A stretch of DNA of 64,000 bases from Rhizobacter sp. Root1221 (GTDB lineage: Bacteria; Pseudomonadota; Gammaproteobacteria; Burkholderiales; Burkholderiaceae_C), in the NCBI RefSeq assembly GCF_001425785.1, contig NZ_LMDI01000034.1, positions 164,665 through 228,664 of the forward strand, given 5' to 3'. Below the pieces are notes generated by a model. The model was not told the DNA's origin and made no database searches. It saw only the letters and a list, made by a program, of their open reading frames with translations. Made by a program: the position numbers and the translations under genes. Positions 52,984-63,036 of this stretch are shown one piece after another; positions within the stretch are counted from its first letter, which is position 1, and each line of letters begins with the position of its first letter.

Positions 52984-53874
52984 ATGCCCGACCCTCACCC
53001 GAGTCGCCCTTTCAAAGGGGACAAGCATGCCCCCCACGCCGACAAGCGCAGCTTGTTCGAGCGGCTCGTCGAGTTCGTCTCGCCGGGCGTCGACTCGCGC
53101 GACGAACTGATCGAGACCCTGGCCGACGCGGAACACCGCGAGCTGATCGCGCCCGAATCCCGCATGATGCTGGAGGGGGTCATCCGCATGGCCGACCTCT
53201 CCGCCGGCGATGCCATGGTGCCCACGCCCCGCATGGACGTGCTCTCCATCGACTCCCCGTACGAGGAGCTGCTCTGGGCCGTCATCGACACCGGGCACTC
53301 CCGTTTCCCGGTGTACGAAGGGTCGCGCGAGAACATCATCGGCACCCTCATGGCGAAGGACCTGCTCAAGCTGCAGCGGGCCCCGGAACTGAACTTGCGC
53401 ACGCTGCTGCGGCCTGCCGTGTTCGTGCCCGAATCGAAGGGCCTGAACGAGCTGCTCCGCGACTTCCGCGCCAACCGCAACCACCTGGCCATCGTCGTCG
53501 ACGAGTTCGGCAACACCGCCGGGCTGATCACCATCGAGGACGTGCTCGAGGAGATCGTCGGCGAGATCGAGGACGAATTCGACGACAAGAACGGCGAGTC
53601 GGGCATCTACACGCTGGCCGACGGCAGCCACCGGGTGGCCGGTGACACCGACATCGCGGCCGTCAACGAGGCCTTCGTGGTCGACCTGCCCGTGGACGAC
53701 TTCGACACCATCGGCGGCCTCGTGGCCCAGGAACTGGGCCGGGTGCCGCGGCGCGGGGAATCCGTGACAATCGCGAACCTCGTGTTTTCGGTCATGCTGA
53801 CCCGGGGCGGGGCGGTGCGCTGGTTCAAGGTCACCCGCAGCCAGGAAGTGGCCTTGGGGAGCGATGGTGCCTGA
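52984..53874 (+). CDS. CorC/YbeX-like CBS-domain protein
   Basis: 296 residues. Two CBS domains (about 70-190; VPTPRMDVLSI and VVDEFGNTAGLITIEDVLEEIVGEIEDE-like segment) and a C-terminal CorC transporter-associated domain (about 205-290). No membrane helices. Linked to Mg/Co homeostasis or ribosome maturation. Overlaps lnt by 11 bp, as corC-lnt do in many proteobacteria. Confidence 0.92.
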   Translation: MPDPHPSRPFKGDKHAPHADKRSLFERLVEFVSPGVDSRDELIETLADAEHRELIAPESRMMLEGVIRMADLSAGDAMVPTPRMDVLSIDSPYEELLWAVIDTGHSRFPVYEGSRENIIGTLMAKDLLKLQRAPELNLRTLLRPAVFVPESKGLNELLRDFRANRNHLAIVVDEFGNTAGLITIEDVLEEIVGEIEDEFDDKNGESGIYTLADGSHRVAGDTDIAAVNEAFVVDLPVDDFDTIGGLVAQELGRVPRRGESVTIANLVFSVMLTRGGAVRWFKVTRSQEVALGSDGA

Positions 53875-55495
53875 ACAAAAACGATCTACGAGACTTTCGT
53901 CCAAACAACAACCCGACCCGCGAGCCGGCCGCCAGCAGTCGTCGTCGCGCCGCAAGGCGTCTGCCACGGACCGCGTGTTCGTCGGCTTCGACCTGATCTT
54001 CGTGGTGTTGCTGGGTGGGTTGCACGCGCTGCCCACCGCCTACCCGAAATTCTGGTGGCTGCAGCTGCTGTGCGCGGCCGGGCTCGCGCACCGGGTCGCC
54101 CGTGCCGGCATCGGACGCTCGGCGTTCCTCGGCTGGGCGTTCGGCACGGCGTGGCTGTGCGTGGGCACCTGGTGGCTGTACGTCAGCATGCACCGCTACG
54201 GCGGGCTCTCGGCGCCGCTGGCCGGTGGCGCGGTGTTCGCGCTGTCGGCGTTCCTGGCGCTGTACCTGGCCGCCGCCATGGCGTTGTTTGCCATGATGCG
54301 GCGCAACCGGCTTTGGCTCGATGCGCTGATCTTCGGTGGCTGCTGGCTGCTGGCCGAGCTGGCGCGCGGGTTCATCCTGACCGGCTTCCCCTGGGCGGCC
54401 TCGGGCTATGCCCACGTCGATTCCCCGCTGGCTGCGCTCGCGCCGCTCGTGGGGGTGTACGGCATCGGTGCGGTGGCCGCGGTGGTGGCGGCGCTGCTGG
54501 TGCTGGGCCTGCGCGACGCCTCCCAACCGGGCGGCGCTGCCGTCGTGGGCGCCTGCGCCGCCGGCATCGTGCTCGCGGGCCTTGCCTTCCTGAAGCTGCC
54601 CACGTTCAGCGGGGCGAGCGGCACGCTGCAGTTGGCGTTGCTGCAGCCCAACGTGCCGCAGAACGAGAAGTTCGCGGTCGAGGTGCTGCCGCAGAACCTG
54701 GCCTGGGCGGCCGACAAGCTGATGGCCGCCAAGGGCGACCTGGTCATCGCCCCCGAAACCATCGTGCCACTGCTGCCCGAGCAACTGCCGCCGGAATACT
54801 GGCAACCGCTGCTCAAGCACTTCCAGCGCGGTCCGCAGGCGGGGCTCTTCGGCCGGCCGCTCGGCAACCTCGAGACGAACTACACCAACTCGGCCGTGGG
54901 CATCTCGCGTGACACCGTCAAGATGACCGACGGCTTCTACCGCTACGACAAGCACCACCTGGTGCCGTTCGGCGAGTTCATCCCGGCCGGCTTCCGCTGG
55001 TTCACGAACCTGATGAACATCCCGCTCGGCGACTTCGGCCGCGGCCCGCGGGTGGCGTCGTCCTTCCCGGTCAAGACCGAACGCATCGCTCCCAACATCT
55101 GCTTCGAGGACTTGTTCGGCGAGGAACTGGCGGCCCGGTTCGCCGACGAACATGTGGCCCCCACCATGTTCGCGAACCTGACCAACATCGGCTGGTTCGG
55201 CGACACCATCGCCGTGGACCAGCACCTGCACATCTCCCGCATGCGAACGCTCGAGTTCCAGCGTCCCATGGTGCGTGCCACCAACACCGGCACCACCGCG
55301 GTGATCGACCACACCGGCCGGGTGACCGACGCGCTGGCGCCGTTCACCCAGGGCGTGCTGGTGGCGCCGGTGACCGGCCGGGTCGGCATCACGCCGTTCG
55401 CCTGGTGGGCGGCGCGTTTCGGGCTGCTGCCGCTCGCGCTCGGCGCCCTGGTCCCGATGCTGTTCGCGCTCGTGCTCCGCCGCCGCGAGGACTGA
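53864..55495 (+). CDS. lnt: apolipoprotein N-acyltransferase
   Basis: 543 residues. N-terminal bundle of about seven membrane helices; C-terminal nitrilase domain with triad Glu298 (APET), Lys363 ([11 protein letters not shown]) and Cys413 (NICFED). Adds the third acyl chain to lipoproteins in the inner membrane, which matters here for the several lipoproteins of the window. The first 30 residues are basic and polar, longer than in E. coli, so a start further in is possible. Confidence 0.95.
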   Translation: MVPEQKRSTRLSSKQQPDPRAGRQQSSSRRKASATDRVFVGFDLIFVVLLGGLHALPTAYPKFWWLQLLCAAGLAHRVARAGIGRSAFLGWAFGTAWLCVGTWWLYVSMHRYGGLSAPLAGGAVFALSAFLALYLAAAMALFAMMRRNRLWLDALIFGGCWLLAELARGFILTGFPWAASGYAHVDSPLAALAPLVGVYGIGAVAAVVAALLVLGLRDASQPGGAAVVGACAAGIVLAGLAFLKLPTFSGASGTLQLALLQPNVPQNEKFAVEVLPQNLAWAADKLMAAKGDLVIAPETIVPLLPEQLPPEYWQPLLKHFQRGPQAGLFGRPLGNLETNYTNSAVGISRDTVKMTDGFYRYDKHHLVPFGEFIPAGFRWFTNLMNIPLGDFGRGPRVASSFPVKTERIAPNICFEDLFGEELAARFADEHVAPTMFANLTNIGWFGDTIAVDQHLHISRMRTLEFQRPMVRATNTGTTAVIDHTGRVTDALAPFTQGVLVAPVTGRVGITPFAWWAARFGLLPLALGALVPMLFALVLRRRED

Positions 55496-55531
55496 ACCGC
55501 GCCAAACCGCGCCGGCGGGACGGCGGGCCCG

Positions 55532-55537
55532 TAAAAT
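55532..55537 (+). promoter_or_regulatory. candidate -10 element of glyQ
   Basis: TAAAAT lies 38 bases upstream of the glyQ start in the only gap between lnt and glyQ. Five of six to consensus; no convincing -35 is seen. Confidence 0.35.
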
Positions 55538-55574
55538 CCCGCCTCTTGCCCCTTTTTCCCGTGACACCACCACC

Positions 55575-56495
55575 ATGCTGACTTTCCAGCAAATCATCCT
55601 GCGCCTGCAAGACTACTGGGACCGCCAGGGCTGTGCGCTGCTCCAGCCCTACGACATGGAAGTCGGCGCCGGCACCAGCCACACCGCCACGTTCCTGCGC
55701 GCGCTGGGCCCGGAACCCTGGAAGGCCGCCTACGTGCAGCCGAGCCGCCGCCCGAAGGATGGCCGGTACGGGCAGAACCCGAACCGCCTGCAGCACTACT
55801 ACCAGTACCAGGTGGTGCTCAAACCCGCGCCGGCCAACATCCTCGAGCTGTACCTGGGCTCGCTCGAAACGCTCGGTTTCGACCTGAAGGCCAACGACAT
55901 CCGCTTCGTCGAGGACGACTGGGAGAACCCCACGCTCGGCGCCTGGGGCCTCGGCTGGGAGGTGTGGCTCAACGGCATGGAGGTCACGCAGTTCACGTAC
56001 TTCCAGCAGGTGGGGGGCATCGAGTGCAAGCCGATCACCGGCGAGATCACGTACGGCCTCGAGCGCCTGGCCATGTACCTGCAGGGCGTGGACAGCGTCT
56101 ACGACCTCAAGTGGACCGACACGCTCAGCTACGGCGACGTGTACCACCAGAACGAGGTGGAGCAGAGCACGTACAACTTCGAGCACAGCGACGTGGACTT
56201 CCTGCTGACGGCCTTCGCTGCCCATGAAAAGCAGGCCAAACACCTGATGGAGACGCAGCTGGCGCTGCCCGCCTACGAGCAGGTGCTCAAGGCCGCGCAC
56301 AGCTTCAACCTGCTCGATGCCCGGGGTGCCATCAGCGTCACCGAACGCGCCGCGTACATCGGCCGCATCCGCAACCTCGCGCGCAGCGTCGCGCAGAGCT
56401 ACCTCGAGAGCCGTGCGCGCCTCGGGTTCCCGATGGCGCCGAAGGCGTGGGCCGACGAAGTCATTGCCGCGCTGGACCACAAGAAGGCGGCCTGA
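55575..56495 (+). CDS. glyQ: glycine--tRNA ligase alpha subunit
   Basis: 306 residues, the normal length. Class II synthetase catalytic subunit; [22 protein letters not shown] and the class II motif region [12 protein letters not shown] are characteristic. Works as alpha2beta2 with GlyS encoded 5 bp downstream. Confidence 0.97.
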   Translation: MLTFQQIILRLQDYWDRQGCALLQPYDMEVGAGTSHTATFLRALGPEPWKAAYVQPSRRPKDGRYGQNPNRLQHYYQYQVVLKPAPANILELYLGSLETLGFDLKANDIRFVEDDWENPTLGAWGLGWEVWLNGMEVTQFTYFQQVGGIECKPITGEITYGLERLAMYLQGVDSVYDLKWTDTLSYGDVYHQNEVEQSTYNFEHSDVDFLLTAFAAHEKQAKHLMETQLALPAYEQVLKAAHSFNLLDARGAISVTERAAYIGRIRNLARSVAQSYLESRARLGFPMAPKAWADEVIAALDHKKAA

Positions 56496-56500
56496 AGACC

Positions 56501-58612
56501 ATGACCACCCAGAACCTGCTGCTCGAACTGTTCGTCGAAGAGCTGCCGCCGAAGGCGCTGAAGGCGCTCGGCGAGGCTTTCTCCCACACCCTGGCCGAGA
56601 GCCTGCGTGCGTCGGGCCTGGCCACCGCCCAGTCGGCCGTGACCGCGTTCGCGTCGCCGCGCCGGCTCGGTGCACACATCAGTGGCGTGCGCGCCCACGC
56701 CGACGACAAACCGGTGTCGCAGAAGCTGATGCCCGTGGCGGTGGCACTCGACGCCGCCGGCAACCCCACGCCCGCGCTGCTGAAGAAGCTCGGCGCCCTC
56801 GGGTTCGATGCGGCCGTGGTGCCTCAGCTCAAGCGCCAGCCCGATGGCAAGGCCGAGGCGCTGTTCCTCGACACGGTGGTCAAGGGCGCCACGCTGGCCG
56901 ACGGCCTGCAGAAGGCGCTCGATGAAGCGCTGACCAAGCTGCCCATCCCGAAGGTCATGCAGTACCAGCTGGCCGACGGCTGGACGAGCGTGAACTTCGT
57001 GCGCCCGGCCCACGGGCTCGTGGCATTGCACGGCGCCGACCTGGTGTCCATCAAGGCGCTGGGCCTGGTGTCGGGCCGCGAAACCCATGGCCACCGTTTC
57101 GAGGCGGACGTGGACCCGGTGGTGGTGCAGGACGCCGACCACTACGCACGCCAGCTCGAGGAGCAGGGCGCCGTGATCGCCGGGTTTGCCGCCCGCCACG
57201 CCGAGATCGCCCGCCAGCTCAAGGTGGCGGCCGACCGCGAAGGCCTCGTGCCCATCCACGACCCGGCGCTGCTCGACGAGGTCACCGCACTGGTCGAGCG
57301 CCCGAACGTGCTGCTGTGCCAGTTCGAGGAGGAGTTCCTCGCGGTGCCGCAGGAATGCCTCATCCTGACGATGAAGGCCAACCAGAAGTACTTCCCGTTG
57401 CTCGATGCCGCGGGCAAGCTCACGAACAAGTTCCTGATCGTCAGCAACATCCGCCCGGCCGACCCGAGCCGCGTGGTCGGTGGCAACGAGCGGGTGGTGC
57501 GCCCCCGCCTGGCCGATGCCAAGTTCTTCTTCGACCAGGACCGCAAGAAGACGCTCGCGTCCCGTGTCGAGGGCCTGGCCAAGGTGGTCTACCACGGCAA
57601 GCTGGGCACGCAGGGTGAACGCGTCGAGCGCGTGCGGGGCATCGCCCGTGCCATCGGCGAACGCCTGGGGGGCGCCGACCTGGCCGCGCAGGCCGACACC
57701 GCGGCGAACCTCGCCAAGGCCGACCTGCTGACCGACATGGTCGGCGAGTTCCCCGAGCTGCAGGGCATCATGGGCGGCTACTACGCCCGAGGTGACGGCC
57801 TAGGCGACACCATCGCCACCGCCATCGAGGACCACTACAAGCCGCGTTTCGCCGGCGACGAACTGCCGCGCAACGACGTCGGGGTGGCCGTGGCCCTGGC
57901 CGACAAGCTCGAGACGCTCGTGGGCCTGTTCGGCATCGGCCAGCTGCCCACCGGCGACAAGGACCCGTTCGCGCTGCGCCGCCACGCCCTCGGGGTGGTG
58001 CGCATGCTCGTCGAACGTGAGCTGGCGCTCGACATCGACGCGCTGATCGACACCGCGGTGAAGACGTTCGGCCCGCTGATCGCCGACCCCGCCAAGACCG
58101 TGGGCCTCGTGGTCGACTTCATGTTCGACCGCCTGGCGGTGAGCCTGCGCGACCAGGGGTATGCCGCCCAGGAGATCGACGCGGTGCTGAGCCGCCGCAG
58201 CAGCCGGGTGCACGAGGTGCCGCGTGCGCTGGCCGCCGTGAAGGCCTTTGCCGCGTTGCCCGAGGCCGCGAGCCTGGCCGCCGCCAACAAGCGCGTAGGC
58301 AACATCCTGAACAAATCCGAAGGGGTCGCCGGCACCGTGCCCGACCCGGCCCGGTTCGTGGAACCGCAGGAGCAGGCGCTGTTCGAGGCGCTGCGCACGG
58401 CCAACGGCCCGTCCACCGCCGCGTTCGAGCGGGGCGACTACAGCGCCTCGCTGCAGGCGCTGGCCGTGCTGAAGGCCCCGGTGGATGCGTTCTTCGACGG
58501 CGTGATGGTCAACGCCGAAGACCCGGCGCTGCGTGCGAACCGCCTGGCGCTGCTGGCCAGCCTGCACGCCGCGATGAACCGCGTGGCCGACCTCTCGAAG
58601 CTCGCATCCTGA
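56501..58612 (+). CDS. glyS: glycine--tRNA ligase beta subunit
   Basis: 703 residues; starts at the ATG giving MTTQNLLLELFVEELPPKAL, the family N-terminus. C-terminal anticodon-binding part ends at MNRVADLSKLAS. Partner of GlyQ for charging tRNA-Gly. Confidence 0.97.
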   Translation: MTTQNLLLELFVEELPPKALKALGEAFSHTLAESLRASGLATAQSAVTAFASPRRLGAHISGVRAHADDKPVSQKLMPVAVALDAAGNPTPALLKKLGALGFDAAVVPQLKRQPDGKAEALFLDTVVKGATLADGLQKALDEALTKLPIPKVMQYQLADGWTSVNFVRPAHGLVALHGADLVSIKALGLVSGRETHGHRFEADVDPVVVQDADHYARQLEEQGAVIAGFAARHAEIARQLKVAADREGLVPIHDPALLDEVTALVERPNVLLCQFEEEFLAVPQECLILTMKANQKYFPLLDAAGKLTNKFLIVSNIRPADPSRVVGGNERVVRPRLADAKFFFDQDRKKTLASRVEGLAKVVYHGKLGTQGERVERVRGIARAIGERLGGADLAAQADTAANLAKADLLTDMVGEFPELQGIMGGYYARGDGLGDTIATAIEDHYKPRFAGDELPRNDVGVAVALADKLETLVGLFGIGQLPTGDKDPFALRRHALGVVRMLVERELALDIDALIDTAVKTFGPLIADPAKTVGLVVDFMFDRLAVSLRDQGYAAQEIDAVLSRRSSRVHEVPRALAAVKAFAALPEAASLAAANKRVGNILNKSEGVAGTVPDPARFVEPQEQALFEALRTANGPSTAAFERGDYSASLQALAVLKAPVDAFFDGVMVNAEDPALRANRLALLASLHAAMNRVADLSKLAS

Positions 58613-58625
58613 CTGGACTCCCGCG

Positions 58626-59222
58626 ATGAACCTCATCATCCTCGACCGCGACGGCACGATCAACGAAGACCGTGACGACTACGTGAAATCGGCGGACGAC
58701 TGGCTGCCCATCCCGGGCTCGCTCGAGGCCATCGCGCGGCTCAACCACGCGGGGTGGCACACGGTGATCGCCAGCAACCAGTCGGGCCTCGGCCGCGGCC
58801 TGTTCGACATGGCCTCGCTGAATGCGATGCACGCGAAGATGAATGCGCTGCTCGCCAAGGTGGGCGGCCGCATCGACGCGGTGTTCTTCTGCCCGCACAC
58901 TCCCGACGAAACGTGCGAATGCCGCAAGCCGCTGCCGGGCCTGTTCCGCCAGATCGGCGAACGGTACGGCGTGGACCTCTCCACCGTGCCGGTGGTGGGC
59001 GATTCACTGCGCGACCTGCAGGCCGGCGTGGCGTTGGGCTGCAAGCCCCACCTCGTGCGCACCGGCAAGGGCGCAGCCACCGAACCCGGCGTGTCGCAGC
59101 TGGTGCCTGGCACCGTGGTGCACGACGACCTGGCAGCCTTTGCCGAACACATGATCCAGCAGGAACGACTCGTGCGCGGCAATGCCGGGCTGGGCGAAGC
59201 CAGCCTCGGACGACTTGACTGA
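58626..59222 (+). CDS. gmhB: D-glycero-beta-D-manno-heptose 1,7-bisphosphate 7-phosphatase
   Basis: 198 residues. HAD phosphatase: catalytic LDRDGTINED, motif II ASNQSG, zinc loop CPHTPDETCEC and motif IV VVGDSLRDLQAG. Makes the heptose precursor of the LPS inner core. Lies between glyS and plsC in a likely operon. Confidence 0.95.
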   Translation: MNLIILDRDGTINEDRDDYVKSADDWLPIPGSLEAIARLNHAGWHTVIASNQSGLGRGLFDMASLNAMHAKMNALLAKVGGRIDAVFFCPHTPDETCECRKPLPGLFRQIGERYGVDLSTVPVVGDSLRDLQAGVALGCKPHLVRTGKGAATEPGVSQLVPGTVVHDDLAAFAEHMIQQERLVRGNAGLGEASLGRLD

Positions 59223-59228
59223 ACCTTG

Positions 59229-59978
59229 ATGACCAACCTGCTGACCGCGATCCGGTCGATCCTGTTCCTGCTCTGGATGTCCATCACCGTCGTGCCCTGG
59301 GCCATCGCGGTGCTCATCTACTCGATGTTCGTGCGCGGGGCGCCCATCTACTGGCTGTGTGCCGGCTGGCTGCGCACGGCCATCTGGGGCTGCAAGGTGA
59401 TCTGTGGTGTGCAAAAGCGCGTGCACGGCATGGAGAACCTGCCCGACGGGCCGGTGGTCCTGTTGTCGAAACACCAGAGCACGTGGGAGACGTTCGCGTA
59501 CCCCACGATCATGCCGCGGCCGCTCTGCTACGTGTTCAAGCGCGAGCTGCTGTACATCCCGTTTTTCGGTTGGGCGATGGGCCGCATCGACATGATCCAC
59601 ATCGACCGCAGCCGCCGCACCGAGGCGTGGAACCGCGTGGCCGAACAGGGGCGCAAGCACATGGCCGCCGGCAACTGGGTGATCATGTTCCCGGAGGGCA
59701 CCCGCGCACCGCGCGGCGGCCAGGGGGTCTACAAGGCCGGGGGCACGCGCCTCGCGATCGCCGCCGGCGTGCCGGTGGTGCCCATCGCGGTGAACGCCGC
59801 CCGCTGCTGGCCGCGCAAGTCCTTCATGGTGCGGCCGGGCACGGTCGATGTGTCCATCGGCAAGCCCATTCCGTCCGAGGGCCGCACGCCTGACGACCTG
59901 ATGCGCGAGGTCGAGCAGTGGGTCGAAGCGGAGATGCGCCGCCTCGACGCCGAGGCGTACGCCAAGCCTGCGGCCTGA
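59229..59978 (+). CDS. plsC: 1-acyl-sn-glycerol-3-phosphate acyltransferase
   Basis: 249 residues from the ATG at 59229; a TTG one codon earlier is possible. N-terminal membrane helix; catalytic motif HQSTWE (HX4E instead of the usual HX4D) and FPEGTRAPRGG. Makes phosphatidic acid at the inner membrane. Separate from the acyltransferase in the pigment cluster. Confidence 0.93.
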   Translation: MTNLLTAIRSILFLLWMSITVVPWAIAVLIYSMFVRGAPIYWLCAGWLRTAIWGCKVICGVQKRVHGMENLPDGPVVLLSKHQSTWETFAYPTIMPRPLCYVFKRELLYIPFFGWAMGRIDMIHIDRSRRTEAWNRVAEQGRKHMAAGNWVIMFPEGTRAPRGGQGVYKAGGTRLAIAAGVPVVPIAVNAARCWPRKSFMVRPGTVDVSIGKPIPSEGRTPDDLMREVEQWVEAEMRRLDAEAYAKPAA

Positions 59979-59996
59979 CCGCCACGGGTCCCCGCT

Positions 59997-60002
59997 TAGA
60001 AT
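59997..60002 (+). promoter_or_regulatory. -10 element of a likely near-leaderless promoter
   Basis: TAGAAT lies eight bases upstream of the ATG at 60011, with no Shine-Dalgarno sequence between. Initiation would start at or just before the start codon. Confidence 0.4.
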
Positions 60003-60010
60003 GGGCGCCC

Positions 60011-60952
60011 ATGACGCGTCCCGTGCCGGCCCCCCGTTCGATGCAGCTGTCGCTGTTCGATGATGGATCGCCGGCGTCCCACACCCTGATGTCCGTTCCA
60101 CTCGATGCGCCGCCGATGGTCTCGGCGCCTGCGCCCACACCGCGGCTGCCCGCTGCACCTGCCAGTCCGTCGGCTGCGCCGGCGGTCTCGCGGCACCCGC
60201 AAGCCCAGCGCGAGATCCGCCTGAGCGGCCACCTCGTCGCCTACGCCCTCAAGCGCGGCCGCCGCCGCAGCATCGGTTTTGTCGTGGGCATGGACGGCCT
60301 CAGCGTGTCCGCGCCCAAATGGGTGGGCCTCGCCGAGATCGACGGGGCGCTGGTCGAGAAGGGCGACTGGATCCTGCGCAAGCTGCGCGAACAACAGGAC
60401 CGCGCGCGGCGTTTGCAGGCCGCGAAGGTCGAGTGGCGCGACGGCACCACCATTCCCTACCTGGGCGACACCCTCATCGTCGTGCTCGATGCCCGTGCCG
60501 GCTTGAAGCCGGGCGGTGCGGTGCTCAACAGCGACGCGGCTGCCTTGCCGGGCGTGCCCCGCCTCACGCTGCACATCGGCCTGCCCCACACCGCCACGCC
60601 GGAACAGATCCGCGATTCGGTGCAGAGCTGGCTGCAGCGCGAAGCGCGCCGGGTGTTCGAGGACCGCTGCCGCCATTTCACGCAGCTGCTCGGTGTGCAG
60701 TACAAGCGGCTGAGCCTGTCCTCGGCGCAGACGCGCTGGGGCAGTGCCAGTGCCGACGGGTCCATCCGCCTGAACTGGCGCCTCATTCACTTCGCGCTCT
60801 CCACGATCGACTACGTCGTGGCGCACGAACTGGCGCACCTGCGCGAGATGAACCACAGCCCCCGGTTCTGGGACGTCGTCCGTTCGGTGATGCCCGATTT
60901 CGAGAAGGCCCGCGGCACCCTCAAGGACGACGTGCTGCCGGCGTTCGATTGA
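60011..60952 (+). CDS. YgjP-like (DUF45) zinc metallopeptidase
   Basis: 313 residues. Zinc-binding HELAH (His272, Glu273, His276) with a further His282 in MNHS at the C-terminal end, and the family motif RWGSASADGSIRLNW. A low-complexity Pro/Ala N-terminus (about 30-60) precedes it. Cytoplasmic protein; relatives are often found near restriction or housekeeping genes, and the substrate is unknown. Confidence 0.9.
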   Translation: MTRPVPAPRSMQLSLFDDGSPASHTLMSVPLDAPPMVSAPAPTPRLPAAPASPSAAPAVSRHPQAQREIRLSGHLVAYALKRGRRRSIGFVVGMDGLSVSAPKWVGLAEIDGALVEKGDWILRKLREQQDRARRLQAAKVEWRDGTTIPYLGDTLIVVLDARAGLKPGGAVLNSDAAALPGVPRLTLHIGLPHTATPEQIRDSVQSWLQREARRVFEDRCRHFTQLLGVQYKRLSLSSAQTRWGSASADGSIRLNWRLIHFALSTIDYVVAHELAHLREMNHSPRFWDVVRSVMPDFEKARGTLKDDVLPAFD

Positions 60953-60965
60953 CGGTGCCCAGGCG

Positions 60966-62390
60966 ATGAGCCTGCACCGCTACTCCTTCCGCCAGCTGCT
61001 GCTGGTGGCCTTCCTGCTGATCGCCACGCTGCTGAGCGCCGCGTCGTTGCGCGGTCTCTTCACCCTCGAAGGGCTGTTGCGCCAGAGCAGCGCCGCGGCC
61101 CGCCAGGCCGTGGCCCTCAGTGCCGCCGCCCAGTTGATGGCCGAACGCAGCGTGGACATGGAACGGGCGGCCCGCCAGTTCCTGGTGCTCGGCGACCCCA
61201 ACCTGCGCCAGCGCTTCGATGACGCCGCCCGCGAGGCGGGGGTGTCGCTCACGCAGCTGTCCGCCGGCACGCTGCCGCAGAAGACCGCCGACGCGTGGCG
61301 CATCACGCTCGAGACCATCGAGGCGCAGCTGACGGGCACGCCGCCCACGCAGCGTGCACGCGACCAGGCGCTCACCGCCGCGTTCGCCGAACTCGACCAG
61401 CTCAACGCCACCATCGCCGACCAGGTGCGCCAGGCGGCCGAGGAGCGCAACCAGGTGCTCCGCGACGAACTCGAGGCGCGGCGGGTCGACCTCGCGCAGC
61501 AGATCCTCGGGGCCATCGGCGTGGCAGGCGTGCTGGCGCTGGTGTTCGGGCTGTGGCTCGCCCGGCCGCTCAAGCGCATCGAAAACGCCATCGTGGGCCT
61601 CGGCGAAAATCGCCTGGAAAAGTCCATCGACATCCGCGGACCGGCCGACGTGCGGCTGATCGGCCAGCGCCTGGAGTGGCTGCGGCTGCGGCTTGCGGAA
61701 CTCGACTCCGACAAGGCCCGGTTCCTGCGCCACGTGTCGCACGAGCTGAAGACCCCGCTTGCCGCCTTGCGCGAGGGGGTGTCGTTGCTGGAGGACGGGG
61801 TCACCGGCGCGCTCAACGACAACCAGGTGCAGGTGGTGCGCATCCTGCAGCAGAACACCGTCGTGCTGCAGCGGCAGATCGAGGACCTGCTGCGCTTCAA
61901 CGCGGCCGCCTTCGAGGCCCGCCGGCTCGTGCGCCGCAAGACCGAACTCGTCGCCTTCATCGGCGACCTCGTCAACCAGCAGCGGCTGCAGTGGATGGCC
62001 AAGCTGCTGCGCGTGCAGGTCGACGGTGAGCCGCTGTGGACCGAGATCGACGGCGACAAGATGGGCATGGCCCTCGGTAACCTGTTGTCCAACGCGATCC
62101 GCTTCAGCCCGTCGGGCGGTACCATCCAGTTTTCCGTTTCCCGCGAAGCCGGCCGGGCGTGCATCGACATCGTCGACAACGGACCGGGCGTGGCCTCGGC
62201 CGATCGTGCCCGGGTGTTCGAGCCGTTCTACCGGGGCGAGCGCCAGCCGGCCGATGCGGCACGGGGCAGCGGCATCGGGTTGTCCATCGTCCACGAATAC
62301 GTCACCGCGCACGGCGGGCAGATCGAACTGCTGCCCGACGAGCCCGGGGCCCACTTTCACATCGAGCTACCGCATGCGTCTTCGGACTGA
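60966..62390 (+). CDS. glrK: sensor histidine kinase, GlrK-like
   Basis: 474 residues. Membrane helices at about 10-30 and 178-199 flank a periplasmic helical sensor domain; HAMP follows. Phospho-acceptor His259 in HVSHELKTPL, N-box NLLSNAIRF, then DNGPG and GSGIGLS. The last 17 bases overlap the lipoprotein gene. The set kinase, lipoprotein, sigma-54 regulator matches glrK-qseG-glrR of E. coli, which controls envelope-stress genes. Confidence 0.9.
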   Translation: MSLHRYSFRQLLLVAFLLIATLLSAASLRGLFTLEGLLRQSSAAARQAVALSAAAQLMAERSVDMERAARQFLVLGDPNLRQRFDDAAREAGVSLTQLSAGTLPQKTADAWRITLETIEAQLTGTPPTQRARDQALTAAFAELDQLNATIADQVRQAAEERNQVLRDELEARRVDLAQQILGAIGVAGVLALVFGLWLARPLKRIENAIVGLGENRLEKSIDIRGPADVRLIGQRLEWLRLRLAELDSDKARFLRHVSHELKTPLAALREGVSLLEDGVTGALNDNQVQVVRILQQNTVVLQRQIEDLLRFNAAAFEARRLVRRKTELVAFIGDLVNQQRLQWMAKLLRVQVDGEPLWTEIDGDKMGMALGNLLSNAIRFSPSGGTIQFSVSREAGRACIDIVDNGPGVASADRARVFEPFYRGERQPADAARGSGIGLSIVHEYVTAHGGQIELLPDEPGAHFHIELPHASSD

Positions 62391-63036
62391 CCTTCTCCGT
62401 GCCTGGACCCTGGCGGGCGGCAGCCTCGTGCTGGCCGCGTGCACGCTGGTCCAGCCCGTGCCCGCGCCCGTGGTCCCCCCGCCACCGGCCCCCGTGCCCG
62501 TTCCCCCGCCTCCCCCACCGCCGCCGCCGCCGCCCCAGGTGGACCCGGCCGATGCCGCGGCCCGCCGGCTGCTCGCGTACCACGAGCAGTTGCGGCAGAT
62601 GTCGCCCGCCGAGCTGGGGCAGGAACTCACGCGCATGAATGCGCTGGTGGCCGCCAACGCCCAGTCGGCGTCGCCGTCCGTCGTGCTCGAACTGTCGCTC
62701 GCCCTCGCGCAGTCCCGCAACAACGGCGACCTCGCGCGGGCCGCGGTGCTGCTCGACCCCATCGTGAAGTCCACGAACCCCGACCTGGCCCCGTGGCAGC
62801 CGCTCGCGCGGCTGTTGTCGGCCCGGTTCGTGGAGCAGCGCAAGCTCGAGAACGAACTCGAACGCCAGGGCGTCCAGTTGCGCGAGGCCCAGCGCAACCT
62901 GACCCAGACGAACGACAAGCTCGAGGCGTTGAAAAACATCGAACGCAGCCTCACCGCCCGGCCGCCGTCGGCCCCGGTGAAACCTCCCGCGGTGCCGGCT
63001 TCGGCGCCGCCCGCCACTGCCCCGAAGGCGCCCTGA
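62374..63036 (+). CDS. QseG-like outer-membrane lipoprotein
   Basis: 220 residues. Lipobox LAAC (Cys at 23), then a very Pro-rich linker (a run of about 20 Pro/Val/Ala), a helical domain (AAARRLLAYHEQLRQM) and a C-terminal coiled coil (KLENELERQGVQLREAQRNL). Position between glrK and glrR matches QseG, which interacts with the kinase's periplasmic part in E. coli. Sequence similarity to QseG is not clear by eye. Confidence 0.8.
   Translation: MRLRTDLLRAWTLAGGSLVLAACTLVQPVPAPVVPPPPAPVPVPPPPPPPPPPPQVDPADAAARRLLAYHEQLRQMSPAELGQELTRMNALVAANAQSASPSVVLELSLALAQSRNNGDLARAAVLLDPIVKSTNPDLAPWQPLARLLSARFVEQRKLENELERQGVQLREAQRNLTQTNDKLEALKNIERSLTARPPSAPVKPPAVPASAPPATAPKAP

Noticed and set aside
53831-55597. 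588-codon minus-strand frame opposite lnt
   Set aside because: Shadow; lnt is certain from its catalytic triad.
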